Source: Duganella sp. 1411
GTDB lineage: Bacteria > Pseudomonadota > Gammaproteobacteria > Burkholderiales > Burkholderiaceae_D
DNA: 64,000 bases
NCBI RefSeq assembly: GCF_017833525.1
Contig: NZ_JAFICD010000003.1
Span: 434,001-498,000 of the forward strand
Direction: 5' to 3'
Every line of letters begins with the position of its first letter. Position 1 is the first letter of the stretch. A program made the position numbers and the translations under genes. A model generated the notes under the pieces. It ran no database searches. It was not told the origin of the DNA and saw only the letters and a list, made by a program, of their open reading frames with translations. Below, piece after piece: positions 17,600 through 25,780 of the stretch.

Positions 17600-17627
17600 G
17601 GGTCGGACCCCGTACGGGGTCCGACCC
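17600..17627. repeat. Perfect 28-bp GC-rich palindrome
   Basis: The sequence reads GGGTCGGACCCCGT followed by its exact reverse complement with no spacer. It lies in the convergent gap between the small membrane gene and the chalcone-isomerase-like gene. It could act as a bidirectional transcription-blocking cruciform or be a fragment of a dispersed repeat; it lacks a T-run. Confidence 0.75.
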
Positions 17628-17672
17628 TTAAGCGGTAAGGCAAGCATATCGCTAAAGGATACGGGTTGGGTT

Positions 17673-18266
17673 TTAGCGCTCGCCCAGCAGGGCGGGCTTG
17701 AGCGAGCTGTCCACTGGCTTGTCGCCCAGCCAGATGCGCAACACGGCGTTGTAGAACGCCAGGTCCGGCATCGAATCCCCCAGCTTTTTACCGTTCAGAT
17801 AGCACTGCGTGCCCTCGCCGGGTAGCCAGTCGAGCAGCATCTGGTCGCCCTTTTTCAGCGTCTGGATCTGCGCGAACACCTCGCCGAACTTCATCGTCTG
17901 CGGCAGGATGCGGGTGCGCTCGGCTTTGTCGGTGTTGGAACTCATGCCTTCCATGAAGGACTTGCCGAAGTCATCCGAGCTGATCTCGCGCAGCATGGTG
18001 ATGCTGACGCGGCGCGGACCGGTGGCGGCCAGCACGTCGGACACGGTGGTTTTCTTTTCGGCCAGATACAGGCCGGCCGCGTAGACTTTGAAGATGACCT
18101 TGGTGCGCAGGCCGGCGCCGTTGAGCTTGAGTTCCTTGCCGGCCACGGTGACGCTGTCGTCGAACTTGACGCCGGCCACCTCGATGGCGGCGCAGGCCGG
18201 CAAATGCACGCCGGCGGCCAGGACGGCGGCGGCCGCCAGGCTGTGGAGGAATTGTCGGCGCCGCAT
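17673..18266 (-). CDS. Chalcone isomerase-like family periplasmic protein
   Basis: The 197-residue protein has a Tat-like/Sec signal peptide (MRRRQFLHSLAAAAVLAAGVHL, then PACA). The mature part begins IEVAGVKFDDSVTVAGKELKLNGAGLRTKVIFKVYAAGLYL, typical of bacterial chalcone-isomerase-fold proteins. These bacterial members are not known flavonoid enzymes; the fold is thought to bind hydrophobic ligands. The ATG at 18266 lies 5 nt past the ferredoxin stop, so the two are probably cotranscribed. The longer frame upstream overlaps the ferredoxin and is not used. Confidence 0.85.
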   Translation of the reverse strand: MRRRQFLHSLAAAAVLAAGVHLPACAAIEVAGVKFDDSVTVAGKELKLNGAGLRTKVIFKVYAAGLYLAEKKTTVSDVLAATGPRRVSITMLREISSDDFGKSFMEGMSSNTDKAERTRILPQTMKFGEVFAQIQTLKKGDQMLLDWLPGEGTQCYLNGKKLGDSMPDLAFYNAVLRIWLGDKPVDSSLKPALLGER

Positions 18267-18271
18267 AGCGC

Positions 18272-18526
18272 TCAGGCCTTGGCGGCCTGCAGGTGCTCGT
18301 ATTTGGCGCGCAGCTGCTCTTCGGTCTCGCGCCAGGCGGGATTGAAGGGGATGCAGCTGACCGGACACACTTGCTGGCATTGCGGCTCATTGAAATGGCC
18401 GACGCACTCGGTGCACTTGTCCGGATTGATTTCGTAAATTTCCGCGCCCATGTAGATGGCGTCGTTCGGGCACTCGGGCTCGCACACGTCGCAATTGATA
18501 CAGTCGTCGGTGATCATTAAGGCCAT
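18272..18526 (-). CDS. YfhL-type 2[4Fe-4S] ferredoxin
   Basis: This 84-residue ferredoxin has two cluster motifs: CINCDVCEPECP near the N-terminus and CTECVGHFNEPQCQQVCPVSC with the longer YfhL-type insertion. It is a cytosolic electron carrier. It follows coaD with a 12-nt gap and precedes the chalcone isomerase-like gene, as in many betaproteobacteria. Confidence 0.94.
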   Translation of the reverse strand: MALMITDDCINCDVCEPECPNDAIYMGAEIYEINPDKCTECVGHFNEPQCQQVCPVSCIPFNPAWRETEEQLRAKYEHLQAAKA

Positions 18527-18538
18527 GGCGGAACTCGC

Positions 18539-19030
18539 TTATTCGGTTTGCGTGGCTGCGATTTTCTTTTGCAGCCAGCGGTCGACCGATGGGAAAACAA
18601 ACTTGGAGACATCCCCGCCGAGCACGGCGATTTCGCGCACGATGGTGCCGGAGATGAACTGGTACTGGTCGGACGGCGTCAGGAACAGCGTTTCGACATC
18701 CGGCAGCAGATAGCGGTTCATGCCCGCCATTTGAAACTCGTATTCGAAGTCGGACACGGCGCGCAGGCCGCGGACGATGACGCGCGCGTCGTGCTCGCGC
18801 ACAAAATCCTTCAACAGCCCGGAGAAACTTTCCACCTTCACGTTCGGATAATGGCCCAGCACTTCGTTGGCGATGGTCAGGCGTTCTTCCAGTGAAAAGA
18901 AAGGTTTCTTGTTCTTGCTGTCGGCGACGCCGACCACCAGCGTGTCGAACAGACCCGATGCGCGACGCACCAGATCCTCATGACCACGGGTCAGCGGATC
19001 GAAAGTTCCCGGATAAACGGCTACTACCAT
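18539..19030 (-). CDS. coaD: Phosphopantetheine adenylyltransferase
   Basis: The 163-residue enzyme makes dephospho-CoA from 4'-phosphopantetheine and ATP, the penultimate step of coenzyme A synthesis. It shows the nucleotidyltransferase motif YPGTFDPLTRGHEDL (T/HxGH), VRGLRAVSDFEYEFQMA and the C-terminal ISGTIVREIA (ISSxxVR-like). Full family length. It sits in the rsmD-coaD-ferredoxin order on the minus strand, 118 nt after rsmD. Confidence 0.97.
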   Translation of the reverse strand: MVVAVYPGTFDPLTRGHEDLVRRASGLFDTLVVGVADSKNKKPFFSLEERLTIANEVLGHYPNVKVESFSGLLKDFVREHDARVIVRGLRAVSDFEYEFQMAGMNRYLLPDVETLFLTPSDQYQFISGTIVREIAVLGGDVSKFVFPSVDRWLQKKIAATQTE

Positions 19031-19148
19031 TGCGGCTCCCTGCAGTGCACCAATATAGAACGCGCATTATGCCTGAAAAACGGGGTTTGCCTTAATATCG
19101 GGCAGTTTCGGCCCAATTGCTAGCAACAAAATAGCAACTGAGTTGTTA

Positions 19149-19805
19149 TTAAGCCACCGATTCCCGCAGCTTAAGTAAATGGAAGAATACCATTCCCGCC
19201 TTGTCGGCGCGGAGGATTTCCCACGGCGCCATCCAATCGGGCGCCGCGCCCGGCTCGAATTCCAGCGCCGCGCCCGACTCGGCATAGACCAGGCCGCCCT
19301 CGCTCAAAATTCTTGTGCACTGCGGCAGGCAGCGCTCCAAAAACTCCTGCTGATATGGTGGATCGAGGAAGATCAGATCGAACTTCTGGCCGCGCGCGGC
19401 GGCCGACTGCGCCACCGCCAAGGCGTCGCCGCGCATGATCTGCACGTTATCCGCCTTCAGCTTGGTCTTGATCTCATCGAGCTGCCGCACCACCGGCACG
19501 TTGGAGTCGATCATCATGACCGACTTCGCGCCCCGGCTGGCCGCCTCGAAACCCAGCGCGCCGCTGCCGGCGAACAAATCCAGCACCTGCGCCTCGGCCC
19601 AGTTGGCGTCGCGCTGATGGTTGATCCAGTTAAACACCGTCTCGCGCACGCGGTCCGGCGTCGGCCGCAAGCCCTGCGCGCTCAACACCGGCAGCGGAGT
19701 GCGTTTCCACATCCCCCCGATGATGCGCACCTGGTTGCTGTGCTGGGGACCGTGGACCGGGACTTTGGCGGGTTTTGCGGCTTTGCTGGCTGGCTTCTTT
19801 GGCAT
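19149..19805 (-). CDS. rsmD: 16S rRNA (guanine(966)-N(2))-methyltransferase
   Basis: The 218-residue SAM-dependent enzyme methylates G966 of 16S rRNA. It has RIIGGMWKRTPLPV, RPTPDRVRETVFNWI, the SAM motif LDLFAGSGALGFEAASRGA and the catalytic LIFLDPPY. A lysine/proline-rich N-terminal extension precedes the core. The order rsmD-coaD is widely conserved, which supports both calls. Confidence 0.95.
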   Translation of the reverse strand: MPKKPASKAAKPAKVPVHGPQHSNQVRIIGGMWKRTPLPVLSAQGLRPTPDRVRETVFNWINHQRDANWAEAQVLDLFAGSGALGFEAASRGAKSVMMIDSNVPVVRQLDEIKTKLKADNVQIMRGDALAVAQSAAARGQKFDLIFLDPPYQQEFLERCLPQCTRILSEGGLVYAESGAALEFEPGAAPDWMAPWEILRADKAGMVFFHLLKLRESVA

Positions 19806-19870
19806 GTGGCTGTGTTCTAAGTCATTGATTCAACAGGGGCCACTATACCATACGGGCTTGCCGGCGCCGG

Positions 19871-20767
19871 TCAGCGGGCCTCCGCCATCAGGCTGCGGAA
19901 GTCGTTGATCCAGCCCTGCATGCGCTTTTGCGCGTGCGCCTTCTGCTCCGGCGTGGCCAGCTTGATCACCGTCATGATCAGCTGCAGGCTGCCCTGCTCC
20001 GATGCCTCGAAGAACTGCTTGTGCTCCGAATTGTCCAGGCGGTTGAAGGATTCCTTGATCAGCGCATTGATGAGAGGAATGGTCGCCTCCTTGCTCAACT
20101 TCTCCTGCTGCACTTTGCGCACCAGCGCCAGGATCGCGTTTTGGCGGCGTTTGCGCTCGTTGAGCCAGATTTCGTTGTCCAGCGGGCGCGCGTCCGACGC
20201 CTTGCGGATCTGCGCCTCCTGCTCGGACGAAAACCTGCCGAACCACAGCTCGAACTGCTCCATCGATTTCTTGTAGCGGAATTTTTGCTGGGCCTCCCGG
20301 TCGCCCTTCATGTTCTTTTTGCGGAACTCCTCGGTGTTGGACGCGAACTTCTTTTCCAGGTTCGCGATCTGATCCGGCTGCAGCGAGCGCGCCAGCTCGG
20401 CCAGTTCCGGCGCCGCCTTCAGCAGCAGCTTTTGCGTGCGGTCTTTGATATCGTCGTAATCGGCCTGCAGGTCGGCGATGGTCGGGTTGCCGGCAAGCTG
20501 CTTCTGGCCCGTCTGCAGGATGTGCACATAATCGTTCAACTGGGTCTTGCGGTGCCAGCTGAACAGCTTGTCGATCTCCGTTTGCACCCAGCCTTTTTGA
20601 TCGGAGGTCAGATCGACGTAGCCGTCGAGCCACCAGTACAGCAACGTGTCGCCATTGTTATAGGCCAGGCGCAGCGAACTGCACGCGGCCAGCACGGTCA
20701 TGAGCGCGATCAGGAAAAGGCGGCTCAGCGATCGGGCGCCGTTTTGGGACATGTTAGACTTTTGCAT
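19871..20767 (-). CDS. DUF6279 family lipoprotein
   Basis: The 298-residue protein has an N-terminal signal and lipobox (LIALMTVLAACSS), then SLRLAYNNGDTLLYWWLDGYVDLTSDQKGWV. This opening defines the DUF6279 lipoproteins of betaproteobacteria and gammaproteobacteria. The rest is helical and charged. The start could also be the ATG five codons downstream. It is divergent from glmU with only 27 nt between starts, so each gene's promoter probably overlaps the other's 5' coding part. Function is unknown. Confidence 0.85.
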   Translation of the reverse strand: MQKSNMSQNGARSLSRLFLIALMTVLAACSSLRLAYNNGDTLLYWWLDGYVDLTSDQKGWVQTEIDKLFSWHRKTQLNDYVHILQTGQKQLAGNPTIADLQADYDDIKDRTQKLLLKAAPELAELARSLQPDQIANLEKKFASNTEEFRKKNMKGDREAQQKFRYKKSMEQFELWFGRFSSEQEAQIRKASDARPLDNEIWLNERKRRQNAILALVRKVQQEKLSKEATIPLINALIKESFNRLDNSEHKQFFEASEQGSLQLIMTVIKLATPEQKAHAQKRMQGWINDFRSLMAEAR

Positions 20768-20794
20768 TTACTCACTCACTCTATCTGGCTTCTT

Positions 20795-22159
20795 ATGAAC
20801 GTCGTTATTCTCGCCGCGGGTATGGGCAAACGCATGCAATCCGCGCTGCCGAAGGTTTTGCATCCACTGGCCGGCAAGCCCTTGCTCTCGCATGTGCTCG
20901 ATACCGCGCGCAGCCTCTCTGCCAGCCGATTATGCGTTATTTACGGACATGGGGGCGCTGCCGTGCAGGAACTGCTGGCCAGGCAGCCGGAACAGGTCGC
21001 CACCGCGCTGCAGGAGCCGCAGCTGGGCACCGGCCACGCCGTCATGCAAGCGCTGCCCGAGCTGGACGACAGCGTGCCGACGCTGGTGCTATACGGCGAC
21101 GTGCCGCTGACCACGGCCGCCTCGCTGCGGGCGCTGGTCGACGTCGCCGGCAACGACAAGCTTGGCATCTTGACGGTCGAGCAGGACGATCCGTTCGGAT
21201 TGGGCCGCATCGTCCGTGAAAACGGCGCCATTGTCCGCATCGTCGAACAAAAGGACGCCACCGACGCCGAGCGCGCCATCAAGGAAATCAATAGCGGCAT
21301 CATGGTCGCGCCGACCGCGCACCTGAAGCGCTGGCTGGGCGCGCTCAAGAACAACAACGCGCAAGGAGAGTACTACCTGACCGACATCGTCGCCCAGGCC
21401 GTGGCGGATGGCGTGGCGGTGGTCTCGGCGCAACCGTCGGCGCAGTGGGAAGTGGCCGGCGTCAACAGCAAAGTGCAGCTGGCCGAGCTTGAGCGCATCC
21501 ACCAGCGCAACATCGCCCTCAAACTGCTGGAACAGGGCGTGACCTTGATGGACCCGGCGCGCATCGACGTGCGCGGCGACTTGATCTGCGGCCGCGACGT
21601 CACCATCGACGTCGGCTGCGTGTTCGAAGGCAAGGTCGAACTGGGCGACGGCGTGCGCGTCGGCGCCCACAACGTCATCGTCAACGCCCGCATCCTGGCC
21701 GGCGCCCAGATCAAGCCCTTCTGCCACATCGAAGAAGCGGTGGTGGGCGAAGTCTCGATCATCGGCCCCTACGCGCGCCTGCGCCCGGGCACGGTGCTGG
21801 CCGAGGACGTCCACGTCGGCAACTTCGTCGAAATCAAGAACGGCCAGGTCGCCGCGCACAGCAAGGCCAACCACCTGGCCTACATTGGCGACGCCACGAT
21901 CGGCTCGCGCGTCAACATCGGCGCCGGTACGATCACCTGCAACTATGACGGCGTCAACAAATCGCGCACCGTCATCGAGGACGACGCCTTCATCGGCAGC
22001 GACAGTCAGCTGATCGCCCCGGTCACCGTCGGCAAGGGCGCCACCCTCGGCGCCGGCACCACGCTGAGCAAGGACGCGCCGGCCGGCAAGCTGACGATTT
22101 CGCGTCCGCGCCAGATCACGATCAAGAACTGGAGCCGCCCGGTCAAGAAGCCAAAATGA
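20795..22159 (+). CDS. glmU: Bifunctional UDP-N-acetylglucosamine pyrophosphorylase / glucosamine-1-phosphate N-acetyltransferase
   Basis: The 454-residue enzyme makes UDP-GlcNAc for peptidoglycan and lipopolysaccharide. The N-terminal pyrophosphorylase domain begins MNVVILAAGMGKRMQSALPKVLHPLAGKPLL. The C-terminal left-handed beta-helix acetyltransferase is visible from about residue 250 as hexapeptide repeats, with YARLRPGTVLAEDVHVGNFVEIKN and NHLAYIGDATIGSRVNIGAGTITCNYDG. The start is the family start; the longer upstream frame overlaps the divergent lipoprotein gene. glmS lies nearby on the same strand, beyond an AsnC-type gene. Confidence 0.97.
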   Translation: MNVVILAAGMGKRMQSALPKVLHPLAGKPLLSHVLDTARSLSASRLCVIYGHGGAAVQELLARQPEQVATALQEPQLGTGHAVMQALPELDDSVPTLVLYGDVPLTTAASLRALVDVAGNDKLGILTVEQDDPFGLGRIVRENGAIVRIVEQKDATDAERAIKEINSGIMVAPTAHLKRWLGALKNNNAQGEYYLTDIVAQAVADGVAVVSAQPSAQWEVAGVNSKVQLAELERIHQRNIALKLLEQGVTLMDPARIDVRGDLICGRDVTIDVGCVFEGKVELGDGVRVGAHNVIVNARILAGAQIKPFCHIEEAVVGEVSIIGPYARLRPGTVLAEDVHVGNFVEIKNGQVAAHSKANHLAYIGDATIGSRVNIGAGTITCNYDGVNKSRTVIEDDAFIGSDSQLIAPVTVGKGATLGAGTTLSKDAPAGKLTISRPRQITIKNWSRPVKKPK

Positions 22160-22164
22160 GGTGA

Positions 22165-22535
22165 TGTGGATAAACGTGTGGACATCCACCAGAACAAGCC
22201 GGGATAACTAACCCGGCTTTTTTATTTGTGGATAAGGATGTGGAGAAGCCTGCTGATAAGCCCTTAAGAAGCCGGGTATAAGCCAGGGACAACGCCAGGA
22301 CAACTTCGCTCAAATGAGCAAGGGTAGTCCGCAAAGCCGCATCCCGCCACAATGGTGATGACATTGTGGATAAACCTGTGGGAAATCACATGGATAACGC
22401 AGGATAACTTTTTACTGTGGATAAGCTTGGGTATAAGCGGTCGCAAAACCCCTGAACAAGCTGTGCAAACCAAGGGAAAAGTCCCGGAGTCAGAAACGAG
22501 CTGTGAACAAAGCTGTGCACAACCACCGTATAAAT
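22165..22535. other. Cluster of four perfect DnaA boxes downstream of glmU
   Basis: TGTGGATAA occurs at 22165-22173, 22227-22235, 22365-22373 and 22416-22424, all in the same orientation. Degenerate versions lie between and after them (for example TGCTGATAA near 22250, GGATAAC near 22392). The stretch lies between the glmU stop and the palindromic repeat and contains no convincing gene. It could titrate DnaA or serve as a replication-linked site; function is inferred from sequence only. Confidence 0.65.
22196..22227 (+). terminator. Rho-independent terminator of glmU
   Basis: AAGCCGGG and CCCGGCTT form an 8-bp stem with an 8-nt loop, followed by TTTTTTATTT. It lies 37 nt past the glmU stop. 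One of the DnaA boxes begins at the end of its T-run. Confidence 0.9.
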
Positions 22536-22546
22536 GACTGAATAAC

Positions 22547-22640
22547 CACGTAGGGCGGATTAGGCGGAACGCCGTAATCGGCCATGCATGCATCCCGACG
22601 GCGCATCGATGGCCGATTACGCTGCGCTAATCCGCCCTAC
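22547..22640. repeat. Dispersed palindromic repeat, copy 3
   Basis: The 94-bp near-palindrome opens CACGTAGGGCGGATTAGGCG and ends CTAATCCGCCCTAC. It is the same family as copies at 6617, 16035 and 55603 and closest to the 16035 copy (GTAATCGGCCAT form). Its right edge touches the stop codon of the AsnC-type gene. Confidence 0.85.
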
Positions 22641-23089
22641 ACCGCAATCCGCGTCTCGAATTTGCTCCTAAACGTGGAAAAATACGCCTTCACATTCCGC
22701 ACATTGGCTTGCGTCGCGAACAACCGATGCGCCAGCGCATGATAAGCAGGCATATCCGCCACCTGCACAATCAGCACGAAATCCGGCCCCGGCGCCACCC
22801 GGTAACACTGCAACACCGTCTCCTCCCCCGCCACGCGCGCCTCGAACTCCGCCATGCGCTCGGCCGCCTGAACATCCAGCGAGATTTCCACAATCGCCGT
22901 CAAGCTCGGCCCGACCTTCTCCGGCGCCACGATCGCCACCTGCCGCTGGATGACCCCGCTCTCGGTCAACTGTTTAACCCGGCGCAAACAGGTCGGCGGC
23001 GACACATGGACGGCCAGCGCCAGCTCGCTATTGGTTTGTGACGCATCAACCTGCAGCAGATTGAGAATGCGACGATCTATCTCATCCAT
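22637..23089 (-). CDS. Lrp/AsnC family transcriptional regulator
   Basis: The 150-residue regulator begins MDEIDRRILNLLQVDASQTNSELALAVHVSPPTCLRRVKQL (winged helix) and carries the RAM ligand-binding domain up to FRSKFETRIAV. It is divergent from glmS with 139 bp between starts. The AT-rich gap (ATATTTC and AAATAATATTT motifs) could hold its operator. The amino acid sensed is unknown, and control of glmS is only a possibility. Confidence 0.92.
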   Translation of the reverse strand: MDEIDRRILNLLQVDASQTNSELALAVHVSPPTCLRRVKQLTESGVIQRQVAIVAPEKVGPSLTAIVEISLDVQAAERMAEFEARVAGEETVLQCYRVAPGPDFVLIVQVADMPAYHALAHRLFATQANVRNVKAYFSTFRSKFETRIAV

Positions 23090-23228
23090 AAAAATAATCC
23101 ATCCAAATGAAATAATATTTCACGATATCTAAGTGATGAAAGATTATTTCAGAATATACGGCAATAAGAAAGCATATTTCACCGAGGCTGCTCTACGATG
23201 GCCTCCTAACTTAATAGCAGAGGTTTCT
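23090..23228. promoter_or_regulatory. Divergent asnC-type/glmS promoter region
   Basis: This AT-rich 139-bp gap contains repeated ATTTCA/GAAATA-like steps (GAAATAATATTTCACGATATC, around 23108-23128, and GATTATTTCAGAATATACGG further on), a pattern expected for Lrp-type operators and promoters. It must hold the glmS promoter, because the genes diverge here. Confidence 0.5.
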
Positions 23229-25058
23229 ATGTGCGGCATCGTCGGCGCGGTAGCGCAACGCAACATCACCCCTATCCTGATCGAAGGCCTCAAGCGCCTG
23301 GAATATCGCGGCTACGACTCCTGCGGCGTCGCCCTGCACGTCGACGGCCAACTGCAACGCTCGCGCAGCACCTCGCGCGTGGCCGACCTGGAAAAGCAGA
23401 TCGACGAAGCGCACATGAAAGGCTTCACCGGCATCGCCCACACGCGCTGGGCCACGCACGGCGCCCCGGCCTCGCACAACGCCCACCCGCACTTCTCGCC
23501 GTCGGCCGACCAGGCGCGCATCGCGCTGGTCCACAACGGCATCATTGAAAACCACGACGAGCTACGCGCCGAACTGACCGCGCTCGGCTACGTCTTCCAA
23601 AGCCAGACCGACACCGAAGTGATCGCCCACCTGGTCGACCACATGTACAACGGCGACCTGTTCGACACCGTCCAGCACGCCGTCAAACGCCTGCACGGCG
23701 CGTACGCGATCGCCGTCTTCTGCCGCGAGGAGCCGCACCGCGTGGTGGCCGCGCGCCAGGGTTCGCCGCTGATCGTCGGCATTGGCCAGGGTGAGAACTT
23801 CGTCGCCTCCGACGCCATGGCGCTGGCCGGCACCACCGACCAGATCATCTACCTGGAAGAAGGCGACGTGGTCGACCTGCAACTGGGCCGCACCTGGATC
23901 GTCGACGTCAACGGCAAGCCGGTGCAGCGCGAAGTCAAAACCGTGCAGGCGCACACCGGCGCGGCCGAGCTGGGTCCGTACCGCCACTACATGCAAAAGG
24001 AAATCTTCGAGCAACCGCGCGTTATCGGCGACACGCTCGAAGGCGTCACCGGCATCATGCCGGAGCTGTTCGGCGACGGCGCCTACAACGTCTTCAAGCA
24101 GATCGACCGCGTGCTGATCCTCGCCTGCGGCACCAGCTACTACTCGGGCCTGACGGCCAAATACTGGATCGAATCGGTCGCCAAGATCCCGGTCAACGTC
24201 GAAATCGCCAGCGAATACCGCTACCGCGACAGCGTGCCGCACCCCAACACGCTGGTTGTTACGATCTCGCAAAGCGGCGAAACGGCCGACACCTTGGCCG
24301 CGCTGAAACATGCGCGCAGCTTGGGCATGGAGCACACGCTGACGATCTGCAACGTCTCCACCAGCGCCATGGTGCGTGAGTGCAAGCTGGCCTATATCAC
24401 GCGTGCCGGCGTGGAGGTTGGCGTCGCCTCGACCAAGGCCTTCACCACGCAACTGGCCGCGTTGTTCCTGCTGACTTTGTCGCTGGCGCAGATCAATGGC
24501 CGCTTGACCGACGCCGAGGAAGCGCAGCATCTGAAAGCGATGCGCCACTTGCCGGTTGCGATCTCCGCCGTGTTGGCGCTGGAGCCGTTGATCATCGCCT
24601 GGGCCGATGATTTTGCGCGTAAAGAGAACGCGCTGTTCCTGGGGCGCGGCATGCACTACCCGATCGCGCTTGAGGGCGCGCTCAAGCTTAAGGAGATTTC
24701 GTATATCCACGCCGAGGCGTATCCGGCCGGGGAGCTGAAGCACGGCCCGCTGGCCTTGGTCACCGAGGAAATGCCGGTCGTCACCATCGCACCAAACGAC
24801 GCGCTGATCGAGAAGTTGAAATCGAACATGCAGGAAGTACGCGCGCGTGGCGGTGAGCTGTACGTGTTCGCCGACGTCGATTCGCGCATCACGCCTGGTG
24901 AAGGCGTGCACGTGATTCGTTTGCCGGAGCACTATGGTTTGCTGTCACCGATCTTGCACGTGGTGTCGTTGCAGCTGCTGGCGTACCATTCGGCGCTGGC
25001 CAGGGGGACGGATGTGGATAAGCCGAGAAATTTGGCGAAGTCGGTCACAGTCGAGTAG
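23229..25058 (+). CDS. glmS: Glutamine--fructose-6-phosphate aminotransferase (isomerizing)
   Basis: The 609-residue enzyme makes glucosamine-6-phosphate, the first step to UDP-GlcNAc. The N-terminal glutaminase domain begins at the catalytic cysteine (MCGIVGAVAQRNITPILIEGLKRLEYRGYDS). Two SIS sugar-isomerase domains follow (CGTSYYSGLTAKYW, SQSGETADTLAAL, EGALKLKEISYIHAEAYPAGELKHGPLAL). It ends PRNLAKSVTVE, the conserved tail whose DNA is the Tn7 attachment target. The start is fixed by the catalytic cysteine. Confidence 0.98.
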   Translation: MCGIVGAVAQRNITPILIEGLKRLEYRGYDSCGVALHVDGQLQRSRSTSRVADLEKQIDEAHMKGFTGIAHTRWATHGAPASHNAHPHFSPSADQARIALVHNGIIENHDELRAELTALGYVFQSQTDTEVIAHLVDHMYNGDLFDTVQHAVKRLHGAYAIAVFCREEPHRVVAARQGSPLIVGIGQGENFVASDAMALAGTTDQIIYLEEGDVVDLQLGRTWIVDVNGKPVQREVKTVQAHTGAAELGPYRHYMQKEIFEQPRVIGDTLEGVTGIMPELFGDGAYNVFKQIDRVLILACGTSYYSGLTAKYWIESVAKIPVNVEIASEYRYRDSVPHPNTLVVTISQSGETADTLAALKHARSLGMEHTLTICNVSTSAMVRECKLAYITRAGVEVGVASTKAFTTQLAALFLLTLSLAQINGRLTDAEEAQHLKAMRHLPVAISAVLALEPLIIAWADDFARKENALFLGRGMHYPIALEGALKLKEISYIHAEAYPAGELKHGPLALVTEEMPVVTIAPNDALIEKLKSNMQEVRARGGELYVFADVDSRITPGEGVHVIRLPEHYGLLSPILHVVSLQLLAYHSALARGTDVDKPRNLAKSVTVE

Positions 25059-25087
25059 GAGATCGGTAGCAGGTGACTTGAAACAAT
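25022..25087 (+). other. attTn7-type site: conserved glmS 3' end and downstream insertion point
   Basis: The last codons of glmS encode the conserved PRNLAKSVTVE, whose DNA is recognised by TnsD-type proteins; Tn7-family elements insert about 25 bp past the stop. Chromosome-like composition ends within a few dozen bases of the stop at 25058, and accessory sequence with a TniQ-family gene begins. The exact junction is not proven, because no terminal inverted repeat was matched at the far end. Confidence 0.6.
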
Positions 25088-25232
25088 AAAGTTGGTCAGG
25101 ATTCTGGAGATCAAGTCCTTGATTCTACAGACATCGATGTTATCGGCAAAGTTGGTCGGACTAGTAGCTCTGTGACCACTGCATTTGCATTGACTCGGAA
25201 AGTCCGTCGGAAGTCGATAAACCGCGTCGTTC
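25088..25232 (+). repeat. Iterated motif resembling a Tn7-like element end
   Basis: AAAGTTGGTCAGGA (25088-25101) and AAAGTTGGTCGGAC (25148-25161) are near-identical and 60 bp apart. Weaker relatives follow at 25199-25212 (AAAGTCCGTCGGAA) and 25219-25232. The first is preceded by ACAATAA, giving ACAATAAAGTTGG, close to the ACAATAAAGTC core of Tn7 TnsB sites. Spaced transposase-binding repeats just after glmS are what one end of a Tn7-like element should look like. Confidence 0.5.
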
Positions 25233-25342
25233 GGCATAGCGCCCAGACTCCCATTCCTGATCAGGTCGCGTATGATCTGTGCAGAAGCAGAAGTACAACT
25301 TCCCATGCCCACGGCCGTGCCGCGCGACTCTTGGAGATTGTG

Positions 25343-25747
25343 ATGAAACAGTATGCTCGCGCATATCTGGCCCAGCCATTGGAACGCATTGCCGCCATCC
25401 ATGTTGGCGTTGAGCAGGCTGAGCTCGGCGAGTTGGCCGCCGATCTCAAAATTCCAGTACAAGCGTTGTGCAAGGATCTTCGTGTACCGAGTGGATCTAG
25501 TCGCTTTAGCTCCGACGCTTCAGAGCGCATTCTCAGACTCATGGCACTAATCGGTCAGATCGATACAATCGTACAACGAAATAACCTAGATGCGAGGTTT
25601 GATCCTGCCGCCTGGCTCGGGAAATGGCTGAGCAATCCTGTAGGAGCTTTTAAGAGTATACGACTAGTATCGTCCCTCGATACGATGGCGGGAATTGCGA
25701 TCTTATCCAATCTGTTAGCGATTTCTGAATCCGGCACGTTTGCGTAG
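25343..25747 (+). CDS. DUF2384 (MbcA/ParS/Xre-type) antitoxin-like protein
   Basis: The 134-residue protein starts MKQYARAYLAQPLERIAAIH, 6 nt after GGAG. Its N-terminal part has a short helix-turn-helix-like segment (LGELAADLKIPVQALCKDL). The C-terminal half (SSDASERILRLMALI ... FDPAAWLGKWLSNPVGAF ... ISESGTF) follows the DUF2384 pattern of antitoxins that pair with RES-domain NAD-degrading toxins. No RES toxin is adjacent; a tniQ gene follows 33 nt later. It may instead act as a regulator of the element. Confidence 0.7.
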   Translation: MKQYARAYLAQPLERIAAIHVGVEQAELGELAADLKIPVQALCKDLRVPSGSSRFSSDASERILRLMALIGQIDTIVQRNNLDARFDPAAWLGKWLSNPVGAFKSIRLVSSLDTMAGIAILSNLLAISESGTFA

Positions 25748-25780
25748 CGATCACGCACGAAAGGATGCGAAAATCACTCG

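Noticed and set aside
19928..20794. N-terminal extension of glmU
   Set aside because: GlmU has the fixed start MNVVILAAGMGKRM at 20795, and the extension is antisense to the DUF6279 gene.
22165..22535. Chromosomal origin oriC
   Set aside because: No dnaA, dnaN, rpmH or gyrB genes are nearby; DnaA boxes alone do not establish an origin, so only a DnaA-box cluster is reported.
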